Positions 17,905 to 27,706 of a stretch of DNA of 64,000 bases are shown piece after piece. Every line of letters begins with the position of its first letter. Within the stretch, counting starts at the first letter, position 1. The position numbers and the translations under genes are program-made. This stretch comes from Rickettsiales bacterium (GTDB taxonomy: Bacteria > Pseudomonadota > Alphaproteobacteria > Rickettsiales > UBA1997). The notes under the pieces were generated by a model. That model had not been told where the DNA came from and searched no databases. It saw only the letters and a program-made list of their open reading frames with translations. Location: assembly GCA_017999675.1 (NCBI GenBank), contig JAGNLL010000003.1:1-64000 (forward strand). The letters run 5' to 3'.

Positions 17905-18984
17905 GTGACCAAAATTAAAAAAAATCTCACTCATTTTACAAAAGACCAACTAATCGACGAGCTTGCAGCACTTGGTGAAAAGCCATTTCGTGCTAAGCAA
18001 ATTTGGAATTGGATTTTTGCGCGTGGCGTAAAAACTTTTGACGAAATGAGCAATGTTTCAAAAGAAATGCGCGAAGTTTTAGCGCAAAATTTTTCGCTAA
18101 ATCGCCCCGAAATTTCGAAAGATATTTTATCAAATGACGGCACCAGAAAATGGTTGGTGCGCTTTTCAGATTGCAAAGAAGTTGAAGTGGTTTTTATTCC
18201 CGAAGAAACCCGCGGCACCCTGTGCATCTCGTCGCAAGTGGGTTGCACGCTTGCTTGTAAATTTTGTCACACCGGCACGCAAATGTTGGTGCGCAATTTA
18301 GAATTTCACGAAATCGTCGCGCAAATTTTAATCGCCAAAGATCACCTTGCTGACTGGGACAAAAACAATCGCAAACTCACCAACATAGTATTCATGGGCA
18401 TGGGCGAGCCATTTTTTAATTACGAAAATGTCGCCAAAGCGGTGAAAGTTTTAAATGACTCTGAAGGTTTAGATTTTTCAAATCGCAAAATAACCATTTC
18501 AACTTCGGGCTTAGTTCCAGAAATTTTACGCTGCGCTGACGAGCTAAAAACCAATTTAGCAATTTCGCTGCACGCTACAAACGACAAGCTTCGCACCGAT
18601 ATCATGGCTATTAATAAAAAATATCCGCTCAAAGATTTGCTTGCTGCTTGCAAGACTTACAACACCAAAAATCCCAACCAAAAAATCACTTTTGAATACG
18701 TAATGTTGAAAGGTGTAAATGACCAAGATTTGCACGCGCGTGAGTTGGTAAATTTAATCAACCGCTCAAACGTAAATGTAAAAATAAATCTAATTCCATT
18801 CAACCCGTGGGATGGCTGTGAATATGGTCGCACCGACATTGAGCAGATTTTAAAATTTCAACAAATTTTAAAAAACAGCGGCGTGATTTCGCCAATCAGA
18901 AAAACCCGCGGCGAAGATGTTTTAGCGGCTTGCGGGCAGTTAAAATCTGAGTCGGAAAGGGAGAGAAAAAATAAAATTGAGTAA
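17905..18984 (+). CDS. rlmN: 23S rRNA A2503 / tRNA A37 C2-methyltransferase
   Basis: Radical-SAM methyltransferase that makes m2A at position 2503 of 23S rRNA. It has 359 residues and starts with GTG (17905); no in-frame ATG lies near the conserved N-terminus. The radical-SAM cysteines are in CTLACKFCHTG near residues 114-121. The methyl-carrying cysteine is in AACGQL near residue 344. Also visible are GMGEPFFNYENV near residue 165, ISTSGLVP near 194 and LAISLHATND near 210. It faces the toxin-antitoxin pair divergently. Confidence 0.96.
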   Translation: MTKIKKNLTHFTKDQLIDELAALGEKPFRAKQIWNWIFARGVKTFDEMSNVSKEMREVLAQNFSLNRPEISKDILSNDGTRKWLVRFSDCKEVEVVFIPEETRGTLCISSQVGCTLACKFCHTGTQMLVRNLEFHEIVAQILIAKDHLADWDKNNRKLTNIVFMGMGEPFFNYENVAKAVKVLNDSEGLDFSNRKITISTSGLVPEILRCADELKTNLAISLHATNDKLRTDIMAINKKYPLKDLLAACKTYNTKNPNQKITFEYVMLKGVNDQDLHARELVNLINRSNVNVKINLIPFNPWDGCEYGRTDIEQILKFQQILKNSGVISPIRKTRGEDVLAACGQLKSESERERKNKIE

Positions 18985-19069
18985 GAAATAGTAAATTTCT
19001 TGAAAGATTGTTCGGCTTCTAACAAGGTTTGAAAAATATTTCTCCCTCACTGAATCATCTAGATTGTGC

Positions 19070-20092
19070 ATGAAAACAAACTTCAAAAACCCCAAAGCCT
19101 TTTCGTTAATCGAAATTTCAATCGTAATTTTGATTATTGGAATTCTCGTTGCTGGCGTCACTCAATCGTCGCGCTTAATTGCCAAATCAAAATTACAAAC
19201 AGCGCAAACTTTAACAAAAAGCTCGCCGGTAGCTGGAGTGAGGGGATTATTATTTTGGTTTGAGCCAACTCTTGATGAAAGCTTCATATCATCTGAAACA
19301 AATGACCAAACTGTAATCACTCAATGGAACGACATTAACCCACAAAACACTGTAAAATATAACGCGACAGCGGGACAAAAAACCAATAGTGCTCTGGTTT
19401 CTTACAATATGGCGCCGGGCGGGACATCGGGAAATACAAGTGGCCCCACTTACATTGTTAACGGTATTAATAATCTTCCAACTTTGCGTTTTACCAATAA
19501 CGCATCTACATCCTATCGCTATTTGGTTGGGGACATAAATGCCAAGAATTTACCAAAAGGAGCTATGGTCTGGTTTCTTGTGATAAAATATCGCAGCGGA
19601 ACTGGTGAGATTTTATCTAGAATTTGTCCAGATACTTCAGGGGCGCCGATGAATCCTTGTTCTCCTGGTTCTGTGAGTTTGGGCAATCCTTTATTCGGTA
19701 TGCAGGTTGTTGGAGGGGCGTTAGCAGCATTCTTAAGATCAGACCTCGGGAGCTTCCCCAGTATTTCGCCGAGTCATGCTTATAGCCCTGGCTACACGAT
19801 GACGGCTAATAATAGCTACATCATTACTTTTGAAAGGAAATATGGCAGCGCTTTTACAGTTTATGTAAATGGTTCCTCGTCTTACAGTGGCAATGCTATC
19901 AAAGCTGATAATGGTGATCCGATTACTTTGGATCCATTTAAACTTGGCCGCAACAATATTAACGATACTGATAATTTAGACGCAGATGTTTCCGAATTTA
20001 TTTTCTTTGGAGATAACGTGAACAAAGTTAATCGTGAAGCAATCGAAGACTATCTTGGCAAGAAATATGGCATTGCGGTTAGTCACAATTAG
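19070..20092 (+). CDS. Pseudopilin-like protein with LamG-type domain (short paralog)
   Basis: A 340-residue protein with a class III/type IV prepilin N-terminus: KNPKA then FSLIEISIVILIIGILVAG. The predicted prepilin peptidase cut is after Ala10, giving mature Phe1 and Glu5. After the hydrophobic helix comes a linker (SKLQTAQTLTKSSPVAG) and a region of about 270 residues that looks like a concanavalin/LamG fold (WFEPTLDESF, then FKLGRNNIND and SEFIFFGDNVNKVNREAIED near the end). It is clearly paralogous to the 884-residue protein at 32687-35341, sharing linker and LamG ends. The start is taken at ATG 19070; a TTG lies two codons earlier. It is probably a minor pilin-like surface or tip protein. 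No pilus assembly genes are in the window. It ends 3 bases from the convergent dnaJ. Confidence 0.8.
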   Translation: MKTNFKNPKAFSLIEISIVILIIGILVAGVTQSSRLIAKSKLQTAQTLTKSSPVAGVRGLLFWFEPTLDESFISSETNDQTVITQWNDINPQNTVKYNATAGQKTNSALVSYNMAPGGTSGNTSGPTYIVNGINNLPTLRFTNNASTSYRYLVGDINAKNLPKGAMVWFLVIKYRSGTGEILSRICPDTSGAPMNPCSPGSVSLGNPLFGMQVVGGALAAFLRSDLGSFPSISPSHAYSPGYTMTANNSYIITFERKYGSAFTVYVNGSSSYSGNAIKADNGDPITLDPFKLGRNNINDTDNLDADVSEFIFFGDNVNKVNREAIEDYLGKKYGIAVSHN

Positions 20093-20095
20093 TTT

Positions 20096-21235
20096 TTAAG
20101 AAAACAAATCTCCAACTTTCTTAAAAAAACTTTCCGATTTTGGATTGCTGGCTTTTCCCACCATTAATTTATCAAGCTTCATCAGCAAATCGCGCTCTTC
20201 ATTTGAAAGCTTCACCGGCGTTTCAATGTTAATTTTCACAAACATGTCGCCGCGTCTGCCGCCCGAATTAATCACACTCATGCCGCGAGATTTTAAGCGG
20301 AATTGATCGCCATTTTGCGCGCCTTCAGGAATTTTTAATGAAGCTTTTGTGCCATCAATTGTAGGAATTTCAATTGCGCCGCCAAGTGCTGCGGTGGTGA
20401 ATTTTAGCGGAATTTCAAAGTGAATATCGTCGCCTTTGCGAGTGAAGAATTGGTGTTTTTTGATTGAGATGTAAACGTATAAATCTCCCGACGGACCACC
20501 GCGCTGACCGGCTTCGCCTTCGCCGCTTAAACGAATTCTGTTTCCTTCTTCAACACCGGCCGGAATTTTTACCGACAAAGTTTTGTCTTTATTCACACGA
20601 CCTTCGCCGCGGCAAGTTTTGCATGGATTTTTAATTACTTGGCCAACACCACCGCAAGTGGTGCAAGTGCGTTCCACAATGAAAAATCCTTGTTGCGCGC
20701 GAATTTTTCCGCTGCCTTTACATGTTTGACAATCTGCTGCTTTTTCGCCGCCTTGTGCGCCGCTGCCTTTGCAAGGCTCGCAAGCTGTAGGAATGGTGAA
20801 TGAAATTTTTTCAGCGGTACCACGAAAAGCTTCTTCAAGAGAGATATCTAAATTGTAGCGAATGTCTGAGCCACGTTGTGCGGCGCTACGTTTTTTAGTT
20901 TGCTGACGACCGCCCATGTCGCCGAAAATGTCGGAGAAATTGCTGAAAATATCGTTGAAGTCGAAGCCATCCATGCCGCCACTGCCGCCACCAAATCCGC
21001 CGCGGCCACCTTGTGCGCCTTCGTGACCAAATTGATCGTAGCCTGATCTTTTTTGATCGTCTTTTAAAACTTCGTAGGCCTCGGTTGCCTCTTTAAATTT
21101 AGCCTCAGCCTCTTTGTTGCCGGGGTTGCGATCTGGGTGATGTTGCATCGCTAATTTGCGGTAGGCTTTTTTGATTTCATCAGCCGATGCGCTTTTGCCA
21201 ACGCCAAGAATTTCGTAGTAGTCTCTTTTGCTCAT
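20096..21235 (-). CDS. dnaJ: Chaperone DnaJ (Hsp40)
   Basis: Co-chaperone that stimulates the DnaK ATPase and delivers substrates. The 379 residues show the full type I layout: J domain with HHPDRNPG at residues 32-39, a Gly/Phe-rich region about 70-110, four CxxCxGxG zinc repeats ([32 protein letters not shown]) at about 150-220, then two substrate-binding beta domains. Unlike in many bacteria it is not next to dnaK, which starts 41 kb away at 62664. It lies 54 bases downstream of rdgB in the same direction and may share its transcript. Confidence 0.97.
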   Translation of the reverse strand: MSKRDYYEILGVGKSASADEIKKAYRKLAMQHHPDRNPGNKEAEAKFKEATEAYEVLKDDQKRSGYDQFGHEGAQGGRGGFGGGSGGMDGFDFNDIFSNFSDIFGDMGGRQQTKKRSAAQRGSDIRYNLDISLEEAFRGTAEKISFTIPTACEPCKGSGAQGGEKAADCQTCKGSGKIRAQQGFFIVERTCTTCGGVGQVIKNPCKTCRGEGRVNKDKTLSVKIPAGVEEGNRIRLSGEGEAGQRGGPSGDLYVYISIKKHQFFTRKGDDIHFEIPLKFTTAALGGAIEIPTIDGTKASLKIPEGAQNGDQFRLKSRGMSVINSGGRRGDMFVKINIETPVKLSNEERDLLMKLDKLMVGKASNPKSESFFKKVGDLFS

Positions 21236-21289
21236 TTTTAGTGAATTTTTGTGAAAGGAATGCGGCTTAGATAATTTTAGAAATCGCTT

Positions 21290-21907
21290 TTACAAGCTGC
21301 CGTTTTTTAACCATTTAACTAGTTTTTCAAAAGCATCAGCGCGGTGTGAAATTTGATCTTTTTCTTGCGGCGACATTTCGCCAAAAGTTTTATCCAAACC
21401 ATCTTTAATAAAAATTGGATCATAGCCAAAGCCTTTATTACCGCGAGGTGGGAAGGTTAAATTGCCATCAACCCTGCCTTCAAAAGAAATTTCAAAATTT
21501 GTTTTCGGATCAAAAATTGACAAATTGCAGATAAAAAAAGCGCGTAAATTTTTTGGAGAATTTTTTTCAATCTCTGCAGAAATTTTTGTAAAAGCAGAAT
21601 CAAAATCATCTTTGCCTTCAGCGTTTTTTGCAAAGCGTGCCGAGTAAATTCCCGGTGCTCCATTCATGGCCGCAACGCATAATCCTGAATCGTCAGCAAG
21701 TGCGGTTAAACCAGTTTCTTTGGCGTAATATTTGGCTTTTAACAAAGAGTTTGCGGCAAAAGTTGTGCCGGTTTCTTCGGGCTCTGCAATGTTAAATTGA
21801 AAGGTTGGAACTGACTCGATGTTGATGTGATTTAGAAGTGAAGCGATCTCGGCAAATTTCCCTTTATTGTTGGTGGCAATTAACAGCTTTTTAGGGAGAG
21901 AAAACAT
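21290..21907 (-). CDS. rdgB: XTP/dITP diphosphatase (non-canonical purine NTP pyrophosphatase)
   Basis: House-cleaning enzyme that hydrolyses dITP, XTP and ITP to the monophosphates. The 205 residues hold LLIATNNKGKFAEI near the N-terminus, ALADDSGLCVAAMNGAPGIYSAR near residue 70, the GFGYDPIF motif near residue 150, and the C-terminal KDQISHRADAFEKL, all typical of RdgB/HAM1. The start MFSLPKKLLIATNNKGK is chosen by homology; the frame runs 11 codons further into the rpsP terminator. It sits between rpsP and dnaJ on the same strand. Confidence 0.94.
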   Translation of the reverse strand: MFSLPKKLLIATNNKGKFAEIASLLNHINIESVPTFQFNIAEPEETGTTFAANSLLKAKYYAKETGLTALADDSGLCVAAMNGAPGIYSARFAKNAEGKDDFDSAFTKISAEIEKNSPKNLRAFFICNLSIFDPKTNFEISFEGRVDGNLTFPPRGNKGFGYDPIFIKDGLDKTFGEMSPQEKDQISHRADAFEKLVKWLKNGSL

Positions 21908-21930
21908 TTGGGCATCTTTAAAAAACAAAA

Positions 21931-21964
21931 AACGCCGCAAACATTTTTTGATGTTTGCGGCGTT
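21931..21964 (-). terminator. Strong terminator of rpsP (possibly bidirectional)
   Basis: Fourteen-base perfect arms AACGCCGCAAACAT (21931-21944) and its complement (21951-21964) with a six-base loop. On the minus strand it is followed by T6-G-T6. It lies 12 bases past the rpsP stop. It probably ends the rpsP transcript before rdgB. Confidence 0.9.
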
Positions 21965-21976
21965 TTTTTAATAAAC

Positions 21977-22423
21977 TTAAGCAGCGGCTTCTTCAGCAGC
22001 TGGAGCTTCAGCGGCAGGTGCCTCAGCTGCTGCTTTTTCAGCAGCAATTGCAGCAGCGGCGGCTTCTTCGGCTGCATCAGCAGCTTCTTTTTCTTTAGCT
22101 AATTTTTCTAAAGCTTTTTTCTTCAAGTTAGTGCCTTTGGCTTTTGCTTTGAAGTCTGGAGCATATTTTTCAGCGCCTTTAACACCAAGGGCTATTAAAA
22201 ATTTAGCAACTTTTTCTGTTGGTTGCGCACCAACTGAAAGCCAATATTCGGCACGTTCTTTATCAACAGTGACGCGGTTTTCTTTGTCGTCTGTAAGTAG
22301 TGGGTTGTAAGTGCCGATCTTTTCAAGAAATTTAGAATCTCTAGGAGAAGTAACGTTAGTAATAAGAATGCGATAGAAAGGAACGTGAGTTCTTCCGCCG
22401 CGAGAAAGACGAATTTTTAACAT
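21977..22423 (-). CDS. rpsP: 30S ribosomal protein S16 with Ala-rich tail
   Basis: Small-subunit protein of the 5' domain of 16S rRNA. The first 85 residues are ordinary S16 ([19 protein letters not shown], then [17 protein letters not shown]). The total length of 148 exceeds the bacterial norm of 80-90. The extra C-terminal region is Lys-rich and then a low-complexity run of Ala and Glu from about residue 112, as seen in other alphaproteobacterial S16 proteins. The usual neighbours rimM, trmD and rplS are absent, another sign of operon scattering. Confidence 0.97.
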   Translation of the reverse strand: MLKIRLSRGGRTHVPFYRILITNVTSPRDSKFLEKIGTYNPLLTDDKENRVTVDKERAEYWLSVGAQPTEKVAKFLIALGVKGAEKYAPDFKAKAKGTNLKKKALEKLAKEKEAADAAEEAAAAAIAAEKAAAEAPAAEAPAAEEAAA

Positions 22424-22513
22424 TTTTTTGTTTTGTTTTTACTTAAATGACACTTAGCCGACTTTGAGGAGCGCGGCAAAGTAGGGACCGAAAGTTTTTA
22501 TGCAACTGCTTTT

Positions 22514-24523
22514 TCAAGCAAGTTCAGCGCTGCATTTGTTCAAAGTTCTAGAAGCTCTGGCAATTGGATTGGTTAGATAAAAATCGAACTCTTTTGCGAG
22601 CAACTTTTCGCCAGAAATTTCTCCTTTTATTTCACCAGATTTTACCCAAGTGGCTTTAGAAATTTTGTCTAATTGCGGCAGTGATTTTCTGATTTCAGCA
22701 AGATTGCTAAAGCCCAAATCAACACCAAGTTTTTGCGCTAATTCTAAAATAATTTTCCAATCTTCTTTAGCCAAACCAACCGCAAAAGCCGCGTGAGACG
22801 TGCTTTGGGCGCGGCCTTCTAAGTTGATGTAAATTGCATCTTTTTCGCTGTAAGCAGTGGCTGGTAAAATTACGTCAGCAACGTGCGCACCACGATCGCC
22901 GTGGGTTCCGATGTAAACTACGAAAGATTTTTCTAATTTTGCAAAATCTAAATCATCGTCAACTGAGTGCAAAATCACTAGTTTGATTTCGGTTTTTTCA
23001 GCTTTGTTTAGAATTTCTTCAACATTACTAGAACCAACAAAACCAAGCTCTAAACCATTAATTAGGCCAGTTGATTTTGACAAAAAGTTGAAGCCGTTCC
23101 AGTCGCTTTGAATTAGGTTAAATTTTTCGGCAATTTTTTTGGCGTAAGACAAAATTACCTCGCCGTCAGCGCGAGATAACATGTCGTGGCCTAAGATCAG
23201 CATTGGTTTTTCAGCTTTTTGTAAAACTTCACAAAACTCTGATTTACCGTCTAAAATGTTTTTTAGAGTTTCGGCGTCGTCGCCCAAATGCTTGTGGCTG
23301 TAGGTCAAATCTAGGTTGCTGCCAATTGAGGCGATTTTTAATTTTTTAGAAAGTGATCTTTTTTTAAGGCGCGAATTCAAGATTGGAGCGTCTTTGCGAG
23401 GATTTGCTCCAATTAACAAGCAAGCATCTGCCGCATCAATCCCAGCAATTGTGCTGTTGAAAAGGTAAGAGGCGCGATCCGACACTCCAAGTTTTTCGCC
23501 TTTCAAGCGGCAGTCGAAATTTTTAACGCCTAATGTTTCGACTAATTTTTTTAGAGCAAAAATTTCTTCAGCAGCAGAAAGTTGCCCTGTTAAAGCCGCG
23601 ATTTCTGTGGCTTGTAGGCTTTTTATTTTAGCAGCAACTTCATTTAATGCTTCGTCAAAACTAACTTCAACAAGCTTTCCGTCACGCTTGGCGTAAGGTT
23701 TATCGAGGCGTTGGTATCTTAGGCCGTCGTAGCAAAAACGGGTTTTGTCAGAAATCCATTCTTCGTTAATTTCTTCGTTCAAACGAGGTAAAATGCGCAT
23801 TACTTCAACACCGCGTGAATCGATGCGGATGTTACTGCCAACGGCGTCCATCACATCAATTGTTTCGGTTTTTCTTAATTCCCAACTTCTAGCTTTAAAG
23901 GCGTAAGGCTTAGAGGTTAGAGCTCCAACTGGGCAAAGGTCGATGATGTTTCCCGATAATTCTGACTTAATTGATTGCTCAAGATAAGTGGTGATTTCCA
24001 TGGTTTCGCCACGTCCCGAAGCACCCATTTCGGTGGTGCCGGCAACGTCTTCTAAAAAGCGCACGCAGCGTGTGCAGTGAATGCAGCGTGTCATTTGAGT
24101 TTTAACCAACGGGCCCATGTTTTTGTCTTTTACTGAGCGCTTGTGCTCGTGGTAATTGCTTTTGCCTGAGCCATATTGAAAGGCTTGGTCTTGCAAATCG
24201 CACTCGCCTGCTTGGTCGCAAATTGGGCAATCAAGCGGGTGATTTGCTAGTAAAAATTCCATTACACCTTCGCGGGCTTTTTTCACCATTGGGGTGTCGG
24301 TGTGAATTTTCATGCCTTCAGTTGCGGGCATGGCGCAAGAAGCCACAGGTTTTGGTGGCATGCCTTCAACTTCAACTAAACACATGCGGCAATTTCCGGC
24401 GATGGCTAATCTTTCGTGGTAGCAAAAACGGGGAATTTCGACATCGGCTATTTCGCAAGCTTGAATGATTGTGATTCCGTCTGGGATTTGTGTTTCTTTA
24501 CCGTTGATTGTGACTGTAGGCAT
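22514..24523 (-). CDS. nuoG: NADH-quinone oxidoreductase subunit G
   Basis: Iron-sulfur subunit of the peripheral arm of respiratory complex I. It has 669 residues. The N-terminal [2Fe-2S] ferredoxin domain has CYHERLAIAGNCRMC at about 34-48. The [4Fe-4S] His/Cys motif HPLDCPICDQAGECDLQ is near residue 95, and RCIHCTRC near residue 142 contributes to a further cluster. A molybdopterin-oxidoreductase-like domain without obvious cofactor function follows, as is usual in NuoG. The length is similar to rickettsial and mitochondrial 75-kDa subunits. No other nuo gene is adjacent, so complex I genes must be dispersed. Confidence 0.96.
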   Translation of the reverse strand: MPTVTINGKETQIPDGITIIQACEIADVEIPRFCYHERLAIAGNCRMCLVEVEGMPPKPVASCAMPATEGMKIHTDTPMVKKAREGVMEFLLANHPLDCPICDQAGECDLQDQAFQYGSGKSNYHEHKRSVKDKNMGPLVKTQMTRCIHCTRCVRFLEDVAGTTEMGASGRGETMEITTYLEQSIKSELSGNIIDLCPVGALTSKPYAFKARSWELRKTETIDVMDAVGSNIRIDSRGVEVMRILPRLNEEINEEWISDKTRFCYDGLRYQRLDKPYAKRDGKLVEVSFDEALNEVAAKIKSLQATEIAALTGQLSAAEEIFALKKLVETLGVKNFDCRLKGEKLGVSDRASYLFNSTIAGIDAADACLLIGANPRKDAPILNSRLKKRSLSKKLKIASIGSNLDLTYSHKHLGDDAETLKNILDGKSEFCEVLQKAEKPMLILGHDMLSRADGEVILSYAKKIAEKFNLIQSDWNGFNFLSKSTGLINGLELGFVGSSNVEEILNKAEKTEIKLVILHSVDDDLDFAKLEKSFVVYIGTHGDRGAHVADVILPATAYSEKDAIYINLEGRAQSTSHAAFAVGLAKEDWKIILELAQKLGVDLGFSNLAEIRKSLPQLDKISKATWVKSGEIKGEISGEKLLAKEFDFYLTNPIARASRTLNKCSAELA

Positions 24524-24562
24524 GGGAGGGGAAGAGAAGAAATAAACTTACAAAACAAAAAA

Positions 24563-24598
24563 AGCGCATCTGACTTTTTAAAAAAAATCAGATGCGCT
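24563..24598 (-). terminator. Rho-independent terminator of ssb
   Basis: Eleven-base perfect arms AGCGCATCTGA (24563-24573) and TCAGATGCGCT (24588-24598) with an A/T-rich loop. On the minus strand it is followed by seven T residues. It lies 12 bases past the ssb stop and separates ssb from nuoG. Confidence 0.88.
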
Positions 24599-24610
24599 AA
24601 AATTTTTTAA

Positions 24611-25063
24611 CTAAAATGGAATTTCATCGTCATGTTCTTCAACTGAAACGTCGTTGTTGCTTGGTCTCGAAGAAGAGCTTGGAGCAGAGTAAGAATCAGA
24701 AGCGCCGCCTTGACGATCTCTTGAATCAAGAATTTGCAAAGTTGAGTTGAAATTTTGCAACACGATTTCAGTTGTGTATTTTTCAATACCTTGCGCGTCA
24801 GTCCATTTTCTGGTTTGAAGTGAACCTTCAATGTAAAGTTTGGTGCCTTTTTTTACGTAGTTTTTTACAATTCCAACAAGACCTGGTGAAAAAATTGCTA
24901 GGCGGTGCCATTCAGTTTTTTCTTTTTTTTCGCCGGTGTTTTTGTCTTTCCAGCTGTCGGAAGTTGCAATTGAAAAGCTGGCAATTTCACGACCATCTTG
25001 AGTTGAGCGAATTTCTGGATCTTGGCCGACATTACCAACCAAAATAACTTTGTTAATTGACAT
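24611..25063 (-). CDS. ssb: Single-stranded DNA-binding protein
   Basis: Tetrameric SSB that coats single-stranded DNA in replication and repair. The 150 residues comprise an OB-fold at about 1-110 (MSINKVILVGNVGQDPEIR, TEWHRLAIF, YVKKGTKLYIEGSL), a short Ser-rich linker, and the acidic tip DDEIPF that binds partner proteins. It is divergent from virB4 across 235 bases, in which I see no further gene. Confidence 0.97.
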   Translation of the reverse strand: MSINKVILVGNVGQDPEIRSTQDGREIASFSIATSDSWKDKNTGEKKEKTEWHRLAIFSPGLVGIVKNYVKKGTKLYIEGSLQTRKWTDAQGIEKYTTEIVLQNFNSTLQILDSRDRQGGASDSYSAPSSSSRPSNNDVSVEEHDDEIPF

Positions 25064-25298
25064 GGGTTAACCTCTTAAAATGTTGATTTGTTTTGGAGAG
25101 AAAAGGAGAGAGCGGTGGTGCAAAAATCGTGGCGCAATTTAGAAACGAGGTAAGCAAGACTCAAGAATAAATTTTTAAAAAAATTAATCGACACAAGCCA
25201 CAAGAAAATGCCGCTTTCGCGAACTCTCGCCTTTACTTTTTTTCATGTAAAAATAACTTCAAAAAAATTCAAATTTCCCCTCAAATTTCCCTCAATTA

Positions 25299-27686
25299 AT
25301 GCGTCTTACAACCGTTAAACCTGCAAAAGAAAAAGTCACCAAGGGTGAAGTTTCGGCGGCGCATTTTATTCCCTACAAATGTCACTGGAATTCTGACACA
25401 ATTTTAACTCACAAAGAAGAGTTAATTCGTGTAATAAAAATCAAAGGATTTGCCTTTGAAACCGCTGATGACGCTGACATTGATCTTAAAAAGAATGCCA
25501 GAAACAACCTGCTAAAGGGCATGGCTTCGGGCAATTTTTCGCTTTATTTTCACACAATTCGCCGCAAAGAAAAAGGTTTTCCTGACGGCGAGATGCCAGA
25601 CAAATTCTCGGCTCGCGTTAATAGCGAATGGGAAAAAAAGCACTCAGGCACCAGAAGTTTTATTAACGAGCATTACTTCACAATCATTCGCGGATCAGAC
25701 ACCTCCGGCGCTGCCGTGCTTGAGCACATGGCAAAAAAGTTGCAACATCGCGCCGACAAAACTGCGTGGGAAAACTACATGCGCGAGGCTTTCGATGAGT
25801 TAGACGAAATGACCGAGCGCATTTTAAACGGCTACGGCAACTACGGCCCAAGGGTTTTGGGGCTTAATGAAAGTGAAGATGGTGTCACCTCTGAAATTCT
25901 CGAATTTTTATCGCGCCTTGTAAATTGCGGCTACTCGCAACCAATGACCATTCCGCTTGGCTCAATTGCGCACCACTTGCCGGTGAGCCGCCTTTATTTT
26001 GGCAATAAATCGCTTGAAGTGCATCACCCAGCTGGCGTGAAATATGCGGGTATTGTTGCCATTAAAGAATACCGCCCCTCAACGCATGCTGGTGTTTTTG
26101 ACGGCTTCATGCAAATGCCGTTTGAGCTGATTATTAGCCAATCATTTTCGTTTATTAATCGCATGGTGGCGATTAGTTCGATGCAGTTGCAACAACGTCG
26201 ATTAGTTCAATCTGAAGACGTGGCGGTTTCGCAAATTCAAGAAATTGACTCGGCACTTGATTCGGCAATGAGCGGTGAATTCGCTTTTGGCAGCCACCAC
26301 ATGTCGGTTTTGTGCATTGAAGAATCGCCAAAAGCATTGGAAAGCGCCTTGTCACAAGCAGTTGTAGAACTTTCAAATGCCGGTATTACTGGTGCTCGCG
26401 AAAAGATGAATCTCGAGCCAGCCTATTGGGCACAACTTCCCGGCAATGCCGAATTTATGGCGCGCCGCAGCACCGTAAACACTCTAAACATTGCCGCTTT
26501 TGCGTCGTTTCACAATTACCCGTCGGGCAAAAGAAAGAAAAACCATTGGGGTGACGCAGTGACTGTGCTTAACACCGTTTCGGGCACGCCGTATTTTTTC
26601 AGTTTTCACGTGCGCGACGTTGGCCACAGCATGATTATTGGGCCTACGGGCGCTGGTAAAACCGTGCTTCTAAACTTTTTATGTGCGCAGGCGCAAAAAT
26701 TTAACTGCCGTTTATTTTTCTTCGACAAAGACCGCGGTGCTGAAATTTTCATCCGCGCCATTCGCGGTCGCTACATGATTCCAGACGCCGCAAAAACTTC
26801 GGGCTTCAATCCATTTCAACTTGAAGACACGGCAGAAAATCGTTCGTTTTTAATCGATTTCATGAAAGCCCTTGTAATGGTTGGCGACACGCCACTTCCG
26901 GCTCACGAAATTGAACGCATTAACGAAGCGGTGAAGGGAAATTACAAATTACCAAAAGAGCAAAGACGCATTCGCAACATCGCGCCATTTATGGGTTTGG
27001 GCGGTCCCGGAACTTTGGCTGGTAGGCTTGCGATGTGGCACAGTGGCGGTTCGCACGCCAAGCTTTTTGACAATGAAGACGACGTAATCGACTTTACCTC
27101 AGCGCGGTCTTTTGGCATTGAGATGGGCCATATTTTGCAAGACAAATACAGTATTGGGCCGGTGCTGCTTTATTTATTTCACCGTATCCAAAGTTCACTC
27201 GACGGCTCGCCAACAATGATCGTTTTGGACGAAGCTTGGGCTTTGATTGGCAACCCAGTTTTCGCGCCAAAAATTAAAGATTGGCTCAAGGTTTTAAGAA
27301 AGCTCAACACCTTCGTAGTGTTTGCAACTCAGTCGGTAGAAGATGCCGCGAAAAGCAGCATTTCAGACACTTTGGTGCAACAAACTTCAACGCAAATTTT
27401 CTTGCCAAATTTAAAGGCAACCTCGCTTTACCGCGAAGTATTTATGCTCAGCGAGCGCGAATTTACTTTGGTTAAAACTACAGATCCTTCGACCAGATTT
27501 TTCTTAGTTAAACAAGATAATGACGGCGTAATTGCGCGTATCGATTTGGGTGGAATGGATGACGTAATTCGCGTGCTTTCAGCGCGTATCGACACCGTAA
27601 TTTTGATGGATGAAATTATCGACGAAGTTGGCGAAGACCCAGACGACTGGTTGCCAATTTATTACGAACGCAGCCGCCCTAAATAA
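25299..27686 (+). CDS. virB4: Type IV secretion system ATPase VirB4
   Basis: Cytoplasmic/inner-membrane ATPase that powers assembly of, and substrate transfer through, the VirB channel. The 795 residues match VirB4. The N-terminal CagE/TrbE/VirB domain is followed by Walker A GPTGAGKTVLLNF near residue 447 and Walker B TMIVLDEAWALIGNP near residue 640, then the FATQSVEDA motif near 668. The sequence is of the rickettsial (rvhB4) kind, including FIPYKCHWNSDTILTH near the N-terminus. VirB3, which normally precedes VirB4, is not found in the 235-base gap upstream. VirB6 follows after 20 bases, the usual rickettsial order. Confidence 0.95.
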   Translation: MRLTTVKPAKEKVTKGEVSAAHFIPYKCHWNSDTILTHKEELIRVIKIKGFAFETADDADIDLKKNARNNLLKGMASGNFSLYFHTIRRKEKGFPDGEMPDKFSARVNSEWEKKHSGTRSFINEHYFTIIRGSDTSGAAVLEHMAKKLQHRADKTAWENYMREAFDELDEMTERILNGYGNYGPRVLGLNESEDGVTSEILEFLSRLVNCGYSQPMTIPLGSIAHHLPVSRLYFGNKSLEVHHPAGVKYAGIVAIKEYRPSTHAGVFDGFMQMPFELIISQSFSFINRMVAISSMQLQQRRLVQSEDVAVSQIQEIDSALDSAMSGEFAFGSHHMSVLCIEESPKALESALSQAVVELSNAGITGAREKMNLEPAYWAQLPGNAEFMARRSTVNTLNIAAFASFHNYPSGKRKKNHWGDAVTVLNTVSGTPYFFSFHVRDVGHSMIIGPTGAGKTVLLNFLCAQAQKFNCRLFFFDKDRGAEIFIRAIRGRYMIPDAAKTSGFNPFQLEDTAENRSFLIDFMKALVMVGDTPLPAHEIERINEAVKGNYKLPKEQRRIRNIAPFMGLGGPGTLAGRLAMWHSGGSHAKLFDNEDDVIDFTSARSFGIEMGHILQDKYSIGPVLLYLFHRIQSSLDGSPTMIVLDEAWALIGNPVFAPKIKDWLKVLRKLNTFVVFATQSVEDAAKSSISDTLVQQTSTQIFLPNLKATSLYREVFMLSEREFTLVKTTDPSTRFFLVKQDNDGVIARIDLGGMDDVIRVLSARIDTVILMDEIIDEVGEDPDDWLPIYYERSRPK

Positions 27687-27706
27687 TTTTTTTAAAAACC
27701 ACAAAT

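Noticed and set aside
25064-25298. A virB3 gene upstream of virB4
   Set aside because: No open frame of about 90 codons with two hydrophobic helices is present in the 235-base gap.
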